From Monilinia fructicola (taxonomy: Eukaryota; Ascomycota; Leotiomycetes; Helotiales; Sclerotiniaceae), in the NCBI GenBank assembly GCA_008692225.1, contig VICG01000010.1, positions 744,001 through 808,000 on the forward strand: a DNA stretch of 64,000 bases, in the 5' to 3' direction. This document shows, piece by piece, positions 28,901-41,109 of the stretch. The notes under the pieces were generated by a model. The model did no database searches. It worked only from the letters and a program-made list of their open reading frames with translations, and had not been told where the DNA came from. Every line of letters starts with the position of its first letter. The first letter of the stretch is position 1. A program made the translations under genes and the position numbers.

Positions 28901-30201
28901 ATGCTTCCGGGTCTGCTAGCATGTTAATATTGAATGTATTTGAGAACTAGGCAAGGTGAATATACATTTATATATTTATATATCAATAATTAGTGGTTCT
29001 TCTCTTGCATCAGTTGCAAAACGATCATAGAAACAAAGACTCCAATTCCGAATACCATACAGGAAACTGGCTCCATATCAGGGGTGCTTTTGTGCTCTGA
29101 TACTTTTGTAAAGAGTGGGTAGATTGTAAGAAGATCTTCGTTGGGGAGAACTTTCTGGTAGAGATTCAAGAAGTGATTGAATTTAGATGGAAAGCATGAG
29201 ATGAGAAGAAAGATATACTCTTCAAATCTCGCTGATCTTAGACATCTACAATGGAAATCTACAAGCCCAGTTTGAGGGATTTTTGCTAAACGGCTTGGAT
29301 ATAAAATCCCTCATCTTGATAACCCCCTCTCAAGCACGCATCACATGAATTTGCGCAAACAATCGAAGGATCAGTACAACTCATCAAAACTTGAATGAAT
29401 AGGAAGTTAAATTCATTCCACTTTGTCTAAAAGAAGACATGAGAATAGTCTACTGGTGATAGGGTATCATGATAAGGTGGGAATACGAAGAGGGCGACGA
29501 GAATGAAGATAATGCTGAGCAACATGATTAAAACATATGATGCGCTGGAAAACCCCACTCGGAGCAGATATCGATAGATCTCAAAGTTGTGGCGGTGAAA
29601 ACAAATATCTGATGACTCAGGTGGTGGATGGCTCAGAGTTTCATCAAACCCAAAGGGTATATACTATGTTTCTTCCATCCCCTCTCGCGATCGTCGCTCC
29701 CAAGCACCTGAATGTTGAGTAGCTCTATGCCTAGAACTACTAGGTAGTTGCTTGCACCAAGATTTCCACATGCCACATGCCACATACCAACCACAATCAA
29801 CGTTGATCCAAAACAACGGAGGCATTGAAAGTCAAATGCGTTCGTTGTTATAGAAAGAAAGATTTCATATCAATTGATAAGAACCAAGGAAGCGTGAAGT
29901 GATACAAAACACAACCTTGGAAGACATAAGAGGATCGATGGATGATTTCATTTCGAATGACCTCGATGAACCATGAAAATTATAATTAAGGTTAGAACTA
30001 TGTGCCTGAATGGTCAGGCTGAAATGAGATGATGGACCTTGAGCCAGACCCTCCTTGGCAAGTGTTCAGATGTTCATGCTTCCATTGCTTCTAGAACATT
30101 TGAATTGTTCTACCGTCAATAGATATTGTGATGCGCTCACAACACTATGATATGAAGGACTCGCAATTATCTCTCTGTATGAGCAGCAAACTCCAGGCAT
30201 A
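28901..30201. other. Intergenic region between permease and phosphodiesterase genes
   Basis: 1.3 kb, plus-strand promoter of the downstream phosphodiesterase gene. No coding motif found on either strand. Confidence 0.6.
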
Positions 30202-32535
30202 ATGTCAACAAAAGTGTTTGGGAAACCTGCTGGCGGGGACGCATCCCTATTATCTCCTTCGAATTACGACGACGATGCGCCCTCTATCCATTCCGAGCGC
30301 AGTGATCAAGATTATGACAGTGATGATGACAGTGATGATGACAAGATACTCAAGGGTGCACGAACGTCTGCAGATGTTAGAAGATATGACAGAGGTGTAC
30401 TCGAAGAAGAGGAGGAAAGAGATGAGCTATTAGAAAAGACTCGACAGGACAGGAAGAGGAGAGGCAGCGCATTGGAAGGGATAAGCTCCGGACTCAGAGG
30501 CCTATGGAGTAAAAGTCATGTTCTCTTACCTGGAGCCGGCAATGAAAGTTCCGCACGCTCAGACGATGGAGTTGAACCAGAAAATAAACGACGTCAACGG
30601 AGGATGAGAAGGCAGAGCAAGATAGAGAAGTTGATGGAGGATGCGAGATATGGTGAAGATGGAGAATTGATGATTGAAATGGAACAGGGACGCATTAAAG
30701 AAGGCAGTTTGACAGGTTCAAGCAGCGAAACCGACGAGGGCGATGATGCCGATAGACGTGGGTTGCTCAGCATGCAAGACGAGAAAAACCAACGTAGGAA
30801 AACAAGGTGGGCTTGGTGTGCTTTGTACACTCTGATCATAATTGGGTTCGCTGCGCTGCTTTTTGGTAGCGTGGAACTTTCGCTGAAAACACGCTTCACG
30901 AAAGATCATCAAAAGGTTCTAAGCAATGGCACGGCTTTGTTCGCCCCAACGACAATTTTGATAAGCTTGGACGGATTTCGAGCTGATTTCCTGAAGCGGG
31001 GAATCACTCCTCAACTGAATGCTTTTGTCGAGGAAGGTATTTCGCCAGTCTACATGATGCCTAGTTTCCCTTCTGTCACATTCCCAAATCATTATACATT
31101 GGTTACTGGACTTTATCCAGAATCACATGGAGTTGTGGGAAATACATTTTGGGACAAGGAACTACAAGAAGAATTCTTTTACACTAAAGCTGAAGCGATG
31201 GACAAGAAATGGTGGGGTGGTGAGCCTCTCTGGGTTACTGCAGAAAATCAAGGAATTAGAACAGCAATTCATATGTGGCCAGGGAGTGAAGCACATATTA
31301 TGGACGTGGAGCCTGCATACTTGGATAAATACAATGGGAAAGAATTGCTGCCCAAAAAAGGTTGCTCGAATACTTGAGCTTCTGGATAAGCCTGGCCAGG
31401 AAGATAGTCAAGCAGAAATCGCTGAAATGAGACCTCAACTCATCGCAGCATACGTGCCCAATGTTGATCAACATGGACACCTATACGGGCCAAATAGCAC
31501 TGAAATTCGGGCAACTATATCGGAGGTTGATAATATGCTCGGTCAGATATTTCAAGGACTGGAGGCTAGAAATTTGACAAATATTGTTAACGTTGTCATT
31601 GTTTCAGATCATGGAATGGCTACTACGGATACAAGCCGTCTTATACAGCTGGAAGACATTATTGATACCAATTTAAATCGAGCACACAGATGGCTGGCCC
31701 TTATATGGACTTCGACCAAAAGATCCCACCCACCTTCAAAGCCTTTACGATACCCTCGCTGCAGAAGCTTCCAAAAATCCCAATTTTGAGGTTTACTTAC
31801 GTGATGTCAATATGCCTGAACGTTATCACTTCTCTAAGAATGAGCGGATTGCCCCTCTATGGATCGTTCCAAAGACTGGCTGGGCGATTGTCACGAAGGA
31901 TGAATTTGATGTGATCGAGGGAAAATCAAAGGGCATTGCTTATCATCCTCGAGGGCTGCACGGGTACGATCACGAACATCCTCTCATGAGGGCCATCTTC
32001 ATTGCCAGAGGCCCTGCTTTCCCACATGAGCCGAATAGTCGCGTTGAACCTTTTCGTAAGTGTACAGCAGTCTCTCCAATGCAGTTCTAACTAATATCAT
32101 ACAGAAAATATTGAAGTATACAATATAGTCTGTGATTCTCTCGCTCTTACACCTAAAGCTAATAACGGCACATTACGTCTTCCACTCAAGCCTGTTGGTC
32201 TCCACTCGCCTGATACATTTCCTCCTGAACCTGCCGATCCAGAACCGACCCCTTCAAAATTAGACGTCCCGACGAACGGAACTCTATCGATATCCCCTAT
32301 TGAAGTTAGTTCTGCAGCAGATCCTAATGTGGTTCCTCCACACCTGGTAGGTGTTGATACACCAGAAGACTTGAATGACCCAAATATAGATAGGCCCGTG
32401 GTAGAAGATGAGAGCAGTATGACAGAAGATGCGAAGAACTGGTGGTTATGGTTCAAAGGGCAGTTAGACGACTTCAAAGGTTGGGTTTCTGATCTATCGC
32501 ATGGACATGGGAAGAATGGGACGCAGACACAATGA
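30202..32535 (+). CDS. Type I phosphodiesterase/nucleotide pyrophosphatase (Npp1/ENPP family), two apparent frameshifts
   Basis: Type II membrane ectoenzyme of the alkaline-phosphatase superfamily that cleaves nucleotide phosphodiester or pyrophosphate bonds. Exons are 30202-32055 and 32105-32535. A long acidic, Arg-rich cytosolic N-terminus comes first, then one transmembrane helix (about residues 207-229, WCALYTLIIIGFAALLFG), then the catalytic domain: metal ligand in SLDGFR, nucleophile Thr in FPSVTFPNHY, then NVDQHGHLYGP and VSDHGMA. The C-terminal tail ends in a Trp-rich segment (KNWWLWFKGQ). Two extra bases break the frame: in an A6 run at 31354-31359 (before KKVARILELL) and in AAA at 31675-31677 (before IEHTDGWPLYGL). 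Without them the coding length is 2283 nt (760 residues). Similar to yeast Npp1/Npp2 in layout. Confidence 0.87.
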
Positions 32536-33918
32536 TAGAATTATACTGCCTTTTTTCCAATTTTATAGGAGTTTTGGAAGTAACGTGTACCGGTTGGGTT
32601 TGGAATTGATCAGGATGCATCGAAATTAGATACCATTGTTGGGATTTCAATGTACAATAGGTTTTTGAGAATGCCCAGGTGGCTTGCATAAATTCGCTTT
32701 TAGACTAGCCCATCGAGCGATTGGTGATTTTGTACTTCATGGTCCCACCGTCGAATTGGAATATGTTTGCGAGGATTCATGCGATATACGAAATCGATCT
32801 CATATCATCAAAACACTCTATTTCCAGGGACCATTTGATTGTCAGATCTGGATTTGGCTCTTGACCTAGCTAGATAGTTCCTCGCTATGTGATGATAGCC
32901 AAGAGTCGGGATTCGTATTGTACGTCCCATTTGCTTTCTAGAGTGACGAGACCTAAGCTTCCTCAAAAGTCTCCCGTTCTCGAATCAACTTCTTACTTCT
33001 CTTCAATAAATGCCCGATTTTCCATCCCGGGGACAAGCTAGAGCCCGTCGACGTCGGCTCTTACCTGGCTTTCAGTAGTTCGTACGACAGAGTCCAGACA
33101 GTATTGAACTACAATGTCTTATTTCGTGTTCACGTCGTCTCACAGAGTAATCTCACTCGATCTTTTCGCCGAGTCTGTCCTACTATCTCTCCCTCTCTTG
33201 TGCTCGGTTTTACGTTAATTTCCGATTTGGCGAACGCGTATAGTGCGATTGAGTACCGTATGCATGTAGGTTATTTGCAAAGGTAGGGGAACTTGAGGTT
33301 TGTGTTGTGATCTATAGGATGCGCTAGAAATGAGCGATAATTCGGGCTGTGGATTTGCAAGAGCAATTTTCGATATATTTTGCAATGTCGTATTAGCACA
33401 TAATGAATTCGGCACCAAGGGAAAGACGTAAGAGATACTCTTTCATATTGTTAGTTTCTGAAACACCCATTCATAATTACATCAGTGCGACATGTTACGT
33501 GTGACACACTGACTGTGCTCAGTTCACCAAATATGCATATAAGCTGCATATTGTGCTATTGGCACAGCAAATTTTTTGACTCAAAACAGCATCATACATA
33601 GAAAATTATGTGCCAAAATGTCACTCGAGCATCCACAGGACACACACGGATAACAATAAAACAAGAACTAAAGGTACTGTACATAGTCTAGGCGGCGCTT
33701 TACATGATTCCGCCCAATAGTTGCTCTTTTCATCTTGTTACTATTGACAGCTTGTTGAAGTCATGGATTACCAATGAATCAAATGATTTTGCAAAAAAAG
33801 AAATAAAAGAGATAAGAGTATCTAATATTTAGATTGACTAGCAAAAGAGGAAAAAATGTAGAAATTAATACGTGATCTTTGCAGTATTTCTTTTCTCAAC
33901 TGCCTTTGTGAGTGAAAA
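32536..33918. other. Intergenic region upstream of the flavin monooxygenase
   Basis: 1.4 kb with no recognised gene. Open frames of about 60 codons overlap on both strands without motifs. Confidence 0.6.
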
Positions 33919-35728
33919 ATGGCAGGAATAGATCACGTTGACCTTGTAGTGGTCGGCGCAGGTAAGAACATTTTACTGCAAAACTACAATTATGATAAAC
34001 TCATCTTTAGACAAGATGTGACGCCAGTCTGCTAACTTGCATATAATAGGTTGGTTTGGGCTCGCCGGTGCAAAAACCTATCTTCAAATCCATCCGGAGG
34101 CGAACATTGTCGTACTGGCCGATAATGAGACTATTGGGGGTGTATGGGCCAATGATAGATTGTATCCTGGATTGAAAACGAATAATATTCTAGGAGCGCT
34201 AGAGTATAGCGAGTTTCCTATGACGACGGAAAAATATGGTGTCAAGCCTGGAGAGTACATTCCAGGATCAGTGATCCATCAGTATCTCGAAGACTTCGCA
34301 AAAGAATACAATGTCTACGATAAGATTAGATTCGTGAGTAAAGCATTATCGGCTGAGCACAAAGATGGGGGCGGTTGGATTATCACGATTGCTTCAAGTG
34401 TCTCTCCTGCAAATTTCGATGAATATAAGATATCTACCTCTAAACTCATCGTTGCGACAGGCCTAACGTCAGAGGCATTCGTCCCTTCACTTCCTGGGAC
34501 TGAGAATTTTGCAGCACCTTTATTCCATGCGAAAGAATTCCCAAACCATTTGGATACATTGGAGACCGCCAAAAAGGTATGCGTTTTCGGGGGTGCGAAG
34601 TCTTCTTATGACATGGCCTACGCATATGCTTCAAAAGGCATTCACGTGGACTGGATCATCCGAGAATCGGGCCACGGCCCAGGATGGATGTCTGAATCGT
34701 ATGCCACGCTCTCAAAATTTGGATTGAGAAGCTAGTCAACACCAGAATCTTGACTTGGTTCAGTCCCTGTATATATGGCGACTATGATGGTTATGGGACT
34801 ATCCGCTCTTGGTTGCACGGGACCACGGCTGGCCGTTGGTTTGTCGACAAGTATTGGGAGAATTCCAATGCCGAAATAAAAATGGTCAATAATTATGATG
34901 GACATCCAGAGACTGCAAAGCTCAAGCCTTGGTCCAACTCGTTCTTTGTGGGATCAATGCTTTCGATTCTCAATCACGATACAGATATCTTTGAACTTCT
35001 TCGCAAAGGTGTAATCTCTGTGCATATCGGGGACATTGTAAACCTAAGTGCTAATACCGTGAACCTATCGAATGGCGACAAAATACAAACTGATGCTTTT
35101 GTCTGTGCTACCGGATGGAAACATATCCCGCCATTGGAATTTCTACCCAAAGGAATTGATCTTGGTCTTCCTCATACACCAGAGCCTGGAGAGCCGGATG
35201 CATTGATAGAAAGAGCCGATGAGGAGATTCTCGCCAGATTTCCCAGATTGAGGGACCAGCCAATTTCTAGCAAGAAAGCGAAGTCAATGGAAGGGACCCC
35301 AGAAGGAAAACTTGAGCCATTCAGACTCTTTCGCTTCATGGTTTCCGCCCAAATTCACAGAATCTCGAGATATCGCTTTTATGGGCTGCATAGCATCAGT
35401 CTCTACGTCGTTTATGTCCCAATTTCAAGCACTTTGGGTCACTGCCTTCTTCAGCAACAAAGTCTTGATTCCTTCTGATTTTGAATACCAAACCATTCTA
35501 CACAGTCGATTTGGAAAATGGAGATATCCATCAGGTTTCGGAGCTAGATATCCTGATACCGTCTTTGATGGTCTCCCATATTATGATATGTTGCTCAAGG
35601 ATATAGGATTAAAGAGCCATAGAAAATCCGGGTGGTTTTGGGAAATCTTTGAGCCGTATAGTTCGAAAGATTATATCGGTGTGGTGGATGAATTGAAGGA
35701 GAAAATAAAAGTCGAAGGGAGCAAATAA
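33919..35728 (+). CDS. FAD/NAD(P)-dependent flavin monooxygenase, two apparent frameshifts
   Basis: Class B-type flavin monooxygenase, a family that often tailors fungal metabolites. Exons are 33919-33961 and 34050-35728. The first Rossmann motif VVVGAGWFGLAG is split by the 88-nt intron, and the second nucleotide-binding site is KKVCVFGGAKSS. ATGLTSE and CATGW mark the flavin fold. Two frame breaks occur. One base is missing near 34709 (ACGCTCTC, expected ACGCCTCTC), after which the protein continues KIWIEKLVNTRILTWFSPC. One extra T lies in TTT 35342-35344, after which it continues PPKFTESRDIAFMGC. With both corrected the length is 1722 nt (573 residues). As written it would stop at 34735. 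It lies on the same strand as halogenase, permease and phosphodiesterase. Confidence 0.84.
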
Positions 35729-35855
35729 ATAGTAGAGCTAGTTCTATGCGATGTCACCAATAGAGGTGGTGACTTCAAGCCCCTAGCCACAATCAGCCAC
35801 AATGGTATCAAGCTTCCACTTATATTTCCTACCACTAACAAGCAGCTGAAAACGC

Positions 35856-36946
35856 ATGCGTCAGCGTAAATTCTGAGATTTAAACCTATATAATCATCAT
35901 CCCAACCTCTCAAGTTCAAATCTGCATCATTATAGTTCCATCCATTCGTACAATACCCCAATTTACGACAACTCCCCGATCAGTGGAGCCACCTCGAAAA
36001 TGGTTCTCATCCCCGGCGACAACAAAAGTTCAGATTCCAGAACTTGCCGATACCGAAGACCCACCCGCATACACTCCATACGATACTCCCGCCCAATCAA
36101 TCGTCTCCGTCGCACCCCCCGATTTCTCCTCCCTCCCTTCCTCCTCATCTCCATCGAACATCCCATCGAGCATCCCATCGAGCATCCCCATCTCTAACCC
36201 CGTCTCCTCCTCGCGCTCCGTCTCACTATCCGGTCCCCTCAGAATCCTTGACTCGGTCTCGGCCTCTTCCTCCGTTACATTGTATCATCACGTGACTGTT
36301 ACCGGTCCTGTTAAATCCAGCTCAAAAGTACATCTCTATGATGATGTCACGGTAGAAGGTGATGTCAAGTCAAGTTCTTCCGTGGTACTGGATGGAGGCG
36401 AGGAGAAAGGTGGGGTGAGAATCTTGGGGACGGTGAAAAGTAGTTCGAGCGTGGAGATGACAGGTGATGTTTATGTGCAGGAGGATGTGAAGAGTAGTTC
36501 CAAGGTGGTGTTAGAGGGTGTAGGGGGATTAGTGAGAATTGGGGGCAAGGTGGATGCCAGTGGTTCGGTCAGTATTAAGGGAAGAGTCGAGGTGGAAAAA
36601 GTCGAGAGTAGTGGAAAGATTGTCATACAGTCCTTGGAGAAGCAAAAGGTTGTTTTTGGGGAGCTGGACTCGAGAGGTGGGATGGAAATTGAAGGGGATG
36701 TGGAAATTCGGTGAGTAGGTTGTGAGTACGCAATTGCATATAGACTGACATTTGGTTTAGCAGTGAATTCAAGGCAAGTGGTAATGTTAGGATCATTGGA
36801 AGGCTACACGTCTATGGCGATTTCACAGTCAAGGCAATGTCAAAGTCAGCCCTGGCTCAGAACTCATTGTGGATGGAGAAGGACGATACATGGGAAGTTG
36901 GATAATGCGTAATCATGGTATTTTAGCTCTCTGGCTATGTTTGTAG
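35856..36946 (+). CDS. Bactofilin-like beta-helix repeat protein (hypothetical)
   Basis: Coding is clear from 35984 to 36712. After a Pro/Ser-rich N-terminus (EDPPAYTPYDTPAQ) it consists of repeated turns such as VTVTGPVKSSSKVHLYDDV, VTVEGDVKSSSSVVLDG and VYVQEDVKSSSKVVLEG, a regular valine/glycine pattern like the right-handed beta-helix of bactofilins (polymer-forming cytoskeletal proteins). An intron at 36713-36762 (GTGAGT...TTTAG) leads to a second exon with more turns. No in-frame ATG starts the main exon; a 10-nt first exon at 35856-35865 joined by an intron ending at 35983 would supply one (tentative). Near 36828-36832 the frame that keeps the pattern (GNVKVSPGSELIVDGEG) needs one extra base and ends at 36946; read literally it ends at 36905. 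Function unknown; the bactofilin link is from repeat pattern only. Confidence 0.6.
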
Positions 36947-37623
36947 CCAGTATCATCTAAATCCAAGTTCAGCTTCGGGCACACGATATCGGTAAGAAAC
37001 AAATCGCTCATTGAACTCGCCACTAAGCATTGAAATGTCGAATATTAAGTTCAAATATGCTACATATGGCTTTTCAGTGTTTGAATCGAGATTCGACAAT
37101 CAAATGGTATCTTGCTTATAAATGCTTTTCTAACACTATTTAGTATCCGAATTCGGATACAATAACCAACCGGCCTTTGAAAGGAGAATGAATATCTTCC
37201 TTTAGTGTATAATTTGCTTCCTGTTAGAGATCCATTGCATCCATAATCTCTCGTTCCTCTTTCCTAATCCCTAAACATTCACCGAATCTCCCTACTTTTC
37301 TTCCTTTCCACCCCATCTGCAATCACATTTCCCGCGTAAATGTTCGTGGATTCGATACATTTCTAATACAATCCACCTTAGCTTAGCATACGCCGCTACA
37401 ATTTGATACATCTCTCGGTATTATTATTCAGCAGTGTCTCTTCATTCCCCTTAAATACACTGTTTGTACTATTTCGAGTCAACTTGCAAGAAATACACTT
37501 GATAGCCTGTCAGCACTCTCATACCTATTACACCAGCTTCCCCGAAGCGGTTGAACATAACTATTTATGATATTTAAAGATCTTTCAATTCAATTTGGCC
37601 TTTCAAATTAATGGATCAAATCA
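36947..37623. other. Intergenic region between convergent genes
   Basis: 3' flanks of the beta-helix gene and of the regulator gene. No feature recognised. Confidence 0.6.
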
Positions 37624-40237
37624 TCAATCTGCAAGAAGCCGAAATACATTCGGCGCAATCTCCTCCACTATCTCCCAGTCATGAGGTATATGAGCCTTGA
37701 ATTTCTCCATCAAAATCGTGATATTACACCTACACAACCGGAAGTTTTCAATCGACGCCTTAAAACATGAACCGTCTGTAATCCAAGCTTCCTTCCCCTT
37801 TCTGTCATACGCGGACCCGTTTACAACTTCGCTTAATCTCGTTAGCTCGATGGACATACCCACTCCATTGTGAGGGACTAGTATTGGGGGAGACGAGGCG
37901 CTATTGCATTTCTCTTGACTGAACATACAATGAGCCCAGACGACTAGTGCTGCAGAAGCTAAAGCTATGTAAGAAATTGGATCGGGGGTGAAGTTGGCAA
38001 GGGAAGGGGTTGCGTTGAGCTTATTATGATGTAAGAGTATTTCGCTGGCATGCCATAAAGCTCGCCTGGCGTTCGATTCTTGTATCCAATCTTGTGTTGC
38101 TGATATATTTTGAGCATGCGGTTGGTTATACGCATCTCCAAAGACTCCTCGGATATTGCTGGATAGTGACTCATCTTTGGCAAGCATCCTGATAGTCTGA
38201 GTTTCGGTTAATAGCTGCAAATTCATCAGATGGTGGAGTATCGAAGTATCGAATATGAAGCTTTGAATTCGTCGGTAGACGATAGATTTCCATCCAGGTT
38301 TTTCATGGTCTTCAGTTGCATAATAATATCTCACAGGAGAATCATGTGCTCGTTCGAACATATCAGGACCTGATATCTTCCTGGAAAGTTTGATGAGACC
38401 ACGTTTGAGTGACTCCAGTTGTCTTTTCAATGATTCTCTTTGAATATTTAGGCTTATATCAGTCCGTCTACTAGGCCGGAATCGTTTTGAAAGTTGCGAG
38501 ATTTGTGACTGCATGGCCCAAAGACAAATTTGGACATCTTCCAGCATAGATTCATTCTCAGAAAACTCAATCGTTCCGAGGGTTACTTCTTCTAGCATCG
38601 TATTTATTGAACGCTGATTTCTAGATTTCGGCTCATCCGGCTGACGAACCTCAAAAATTGGAAGGCCATCCGCATTCCAATGTGCAATCGTGTCTGGAAT
38701 ACTAAAGTGTAGCTCTTCTGGTCTGAGCAATGGTGGTTGCCCTTTATTACACTAAAATATGTATCAATCTTGAACAAATCAACTGCTATCCTCTGTCTTT
38801 GTTGCTTTTTAACTAGATGGAAAGGTAGAAAGAAACCAGGCTTGTCGTCCGGATAGATCGTCCCGGGAGTCAAAATTCCAACCTCGTATATGGAAGCAGC
38901 AAGTAGATTGCGCAGAACTAATCCTTTTGCTAGAATATCGCGCTTCCCACAGTATGACCCGAAAATGATATTCAGCAAGGTGCACTGGTACAAGACAATG
39001 GGTAAAGACTGCGTCATTGTATCTATACCATTTGGTTGACAGAGACGTGGAAGAATATGCTCTACCAAATTATGGTGAACTTCTAATGCCCATTCTTTCG
39101 AGGTTGTAGTCCCGTCAACCCAGCCACCAATCATCAGTATCGATGGAAGTAAAAGCTCTGATGCCTCTTCATTCTCGTCATAAGATGGAGAATGAACTAT
39201 AGGCCAGCGATCATGGAATTGGGAAAAGTAAAGATTACGATACTTTTCGACAGTTTCTTTTGTAAGCGAGGACAAGTAACCAGGTTTGGAAGTGGAAACA
39301 AGCAGATTCTGCGGGGCATCTCGAGTTTGAGGGGTATCTTGCTGGATTCTCAGATTTGACCAGTCGACAAGTCCTTTAGGTAAGTTCCTCAAGCCTAGCG
39401 AAATCGAATTCCCAGTACTAGGCGAATAATCGAAGTCTGGAGTGCTTTCCATTGAACTTCCTTGTGATTGTTGAGATGAAGCTAATGTTAGGATGGTAGG
39501 ATTCGATAATGGAACGGAGTTGTATGTTCGAATCACATTGAGTGTTTGACCAGAGACAATAGTCTCAACAGGATTGATAATCTGAGCAGTCTGTATTGAT
39601 CCCCCGACAGAATTCTCGTTGTCTAGTAGACTTTCAGACACTGATAGCTCCGAGTCCTCTCCATCACTAACATCATCTCCCTTGGAAGCTTCACCTTGGC
39701 TACCAGCGATTGCCGGCGACTCTTGCCTTGATTTATACCCGCAGGGTATCCTCTTCTTCACACACCTTGAGCACGGTTCATTTCCATCACATTTAATCTT
39801 GCTAGAATGACAACTTGTGCAAGCCCTCCTGCTTCTGCCCGTCGGCTTCTTGAATTGTTGCCCATGACTACCGAGATGTCTCTGCAACCCATCACTTCTA
39901 CAAGATCGGGGAGTCAGCAATTGCCTGTTAAGGAATGATTTCGGAAGAGAATGAAAAGGTGAAACTTTGATAAGTCACAACAGGAGTGTATGATATGGCG
40001 AAATAGAAAGGCACAGTTTGAGATTGGGGCACAGAATTGCATATTAAGAAAAAAGAGTTATAAGTGAACCGGTTAAGCATACCGAGAGAATGCTTTATGG
40101 CATAGCCTACAGACATGAGCCGGAAAACTATCGGAATGTGACTTTTGATGCCGAGTCAAATGCTCCTTACGTTGAAATGACTTCGTACAACCTTGAAATT
40201 GACAAAACCACCGGGAAGGTGTTTCTTGACCATTCAT
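37624..40237 (-). CDS. C2H2 plus Zn2Cys6 hybrid transcription factor, one apparent frameshift
   Basis: Nuclear regulator with two exons, 40237-40083 and 39897-37624. The N-terminus has two C2H2 fingers (C12-C17-H30-H34 and C43-C46-H59-H63; the second is split by the intron), directly followed by a fungal binuclear cluster C78-x2-C81-x6-C88-x5-C94-x2-C97-x6-C104. An acidic linker and a fungal-specific transcription factor middle-homology region follow. The frame is lost at a G3 run (38740-38742 on the plus strand): restoring a fourth G gives the family motif [11 protein letters not shown] and 809 residues in total. Regulators with this domain pairing often sit in metabolic gene clusters. It is divergent from the oxygenase remnant and the NmrA-like gene, consistent with local control, which is inference. 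Confidence 0.88.
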
Positions 40238-40661
40238 GGTAAGCCCTGCCGGTCAAGCCTCCACGAATAGTCACGTGATGTTGGGAAACGCTACTTTGAT
40301 GAGGCCACCATACAGAACGATGATCGAGTTAGAAAATGATGTGACAAGACGACAAAAGTATGAAATCCCTCCTAAGCGTGGTGCAGGTGGGAGGAGGACC
40401 TTTCTTACAAAGAAAGGAGGCGCCGAACATTGCTATGCTAATCATCCGTGCAACGACGCGAACTTTAAAACACAAGATCTCTGGGAAAGATCTCTCGGCT
40501 CCCACTTCACTGAAGACAACTTCGATCGAATTGCGAATACATTTTAATTATTTCGAATATATGAGAACATTCAAATCTATCGAAAGCTTCGTAATTCATG
40601 ATGTATATTTACAATCTCTCTACCCTTTAAACTTTTGACCTAGCTACACAAGGACAACAGA

Positions 40662-40845
40662 ATGGCGACTTCGACTCGGACGAGGCTGTGTCCCGGTGAG
40701 CTTTAAGAATTTTGATATTGTGATAGCTCGAGTCAAACAGAGAGGGGTCTGTGTATCTGTGGAGCGTTGGAGCGTTGCAACAATCAAGAACCACGGCATC
40801 CCTCAAGATGTCCTCATAGACCGATGTTTATCAGCGAGAAGTTAA
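40662..40845 (+). pseudogene. N-terminal remnant of a 2OG-Fe(II) oxygenase (isopenicillin-N-synthase-like)
   Basis: An ATG at 40662 opens MATSTRTRL and soon stops. One base later, the frame at 40690-40845 reads VPVSFKNFDIVIARVKQ and then VATIKNHGIPQDVLIDRC before a stop. The VPVxxFxxFD opening and the IKNHGIP motif are the two landmarks of the DIOX_N domain that begins fungal 2OG-Fe(II) dioxygenases. The catalytic HxD...H part is absent downstream, where the promoter of the NmrA-like gene begins. I read it as a truncated, frameshifted relic; chance similarity is possible because only about 50 residues are visible. Confidence 0.4.
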
Positions 40846-40948
40846 TTTTGATATCCAACCAATCGGCTTGACAAATTCCTCCCACATCATCCTCCCGCCT
40901 CGCTTGCCCCTTACCCCTCGTGAATGTCGTGATTCTCCACTACGAGAT

Positions 40949-40962
40949 GGACATATAAATGA
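40949..40962 (+). promoter_or_regulatory. Candidate TATA box of the NmrA-like gene
   Basis: The word acatataaatga lies about 155 bp upstream of the ATG at 41110. Position fits a core promoter with a long 5' leader. Confidence 0.35.
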
Positions 40963-41109
40963 CCACGTACCTGAAGTGAAGATGTCAACAACAATCAACA
41001 ATCAACTCAGCTTTCCCATCATATTCTATAAAGAATCCTCAACAAAATCCACAAACCATACAACACAAGAAACGATTAATTATAATTTAAACCCAAATTC
41101 ATCTTCACC

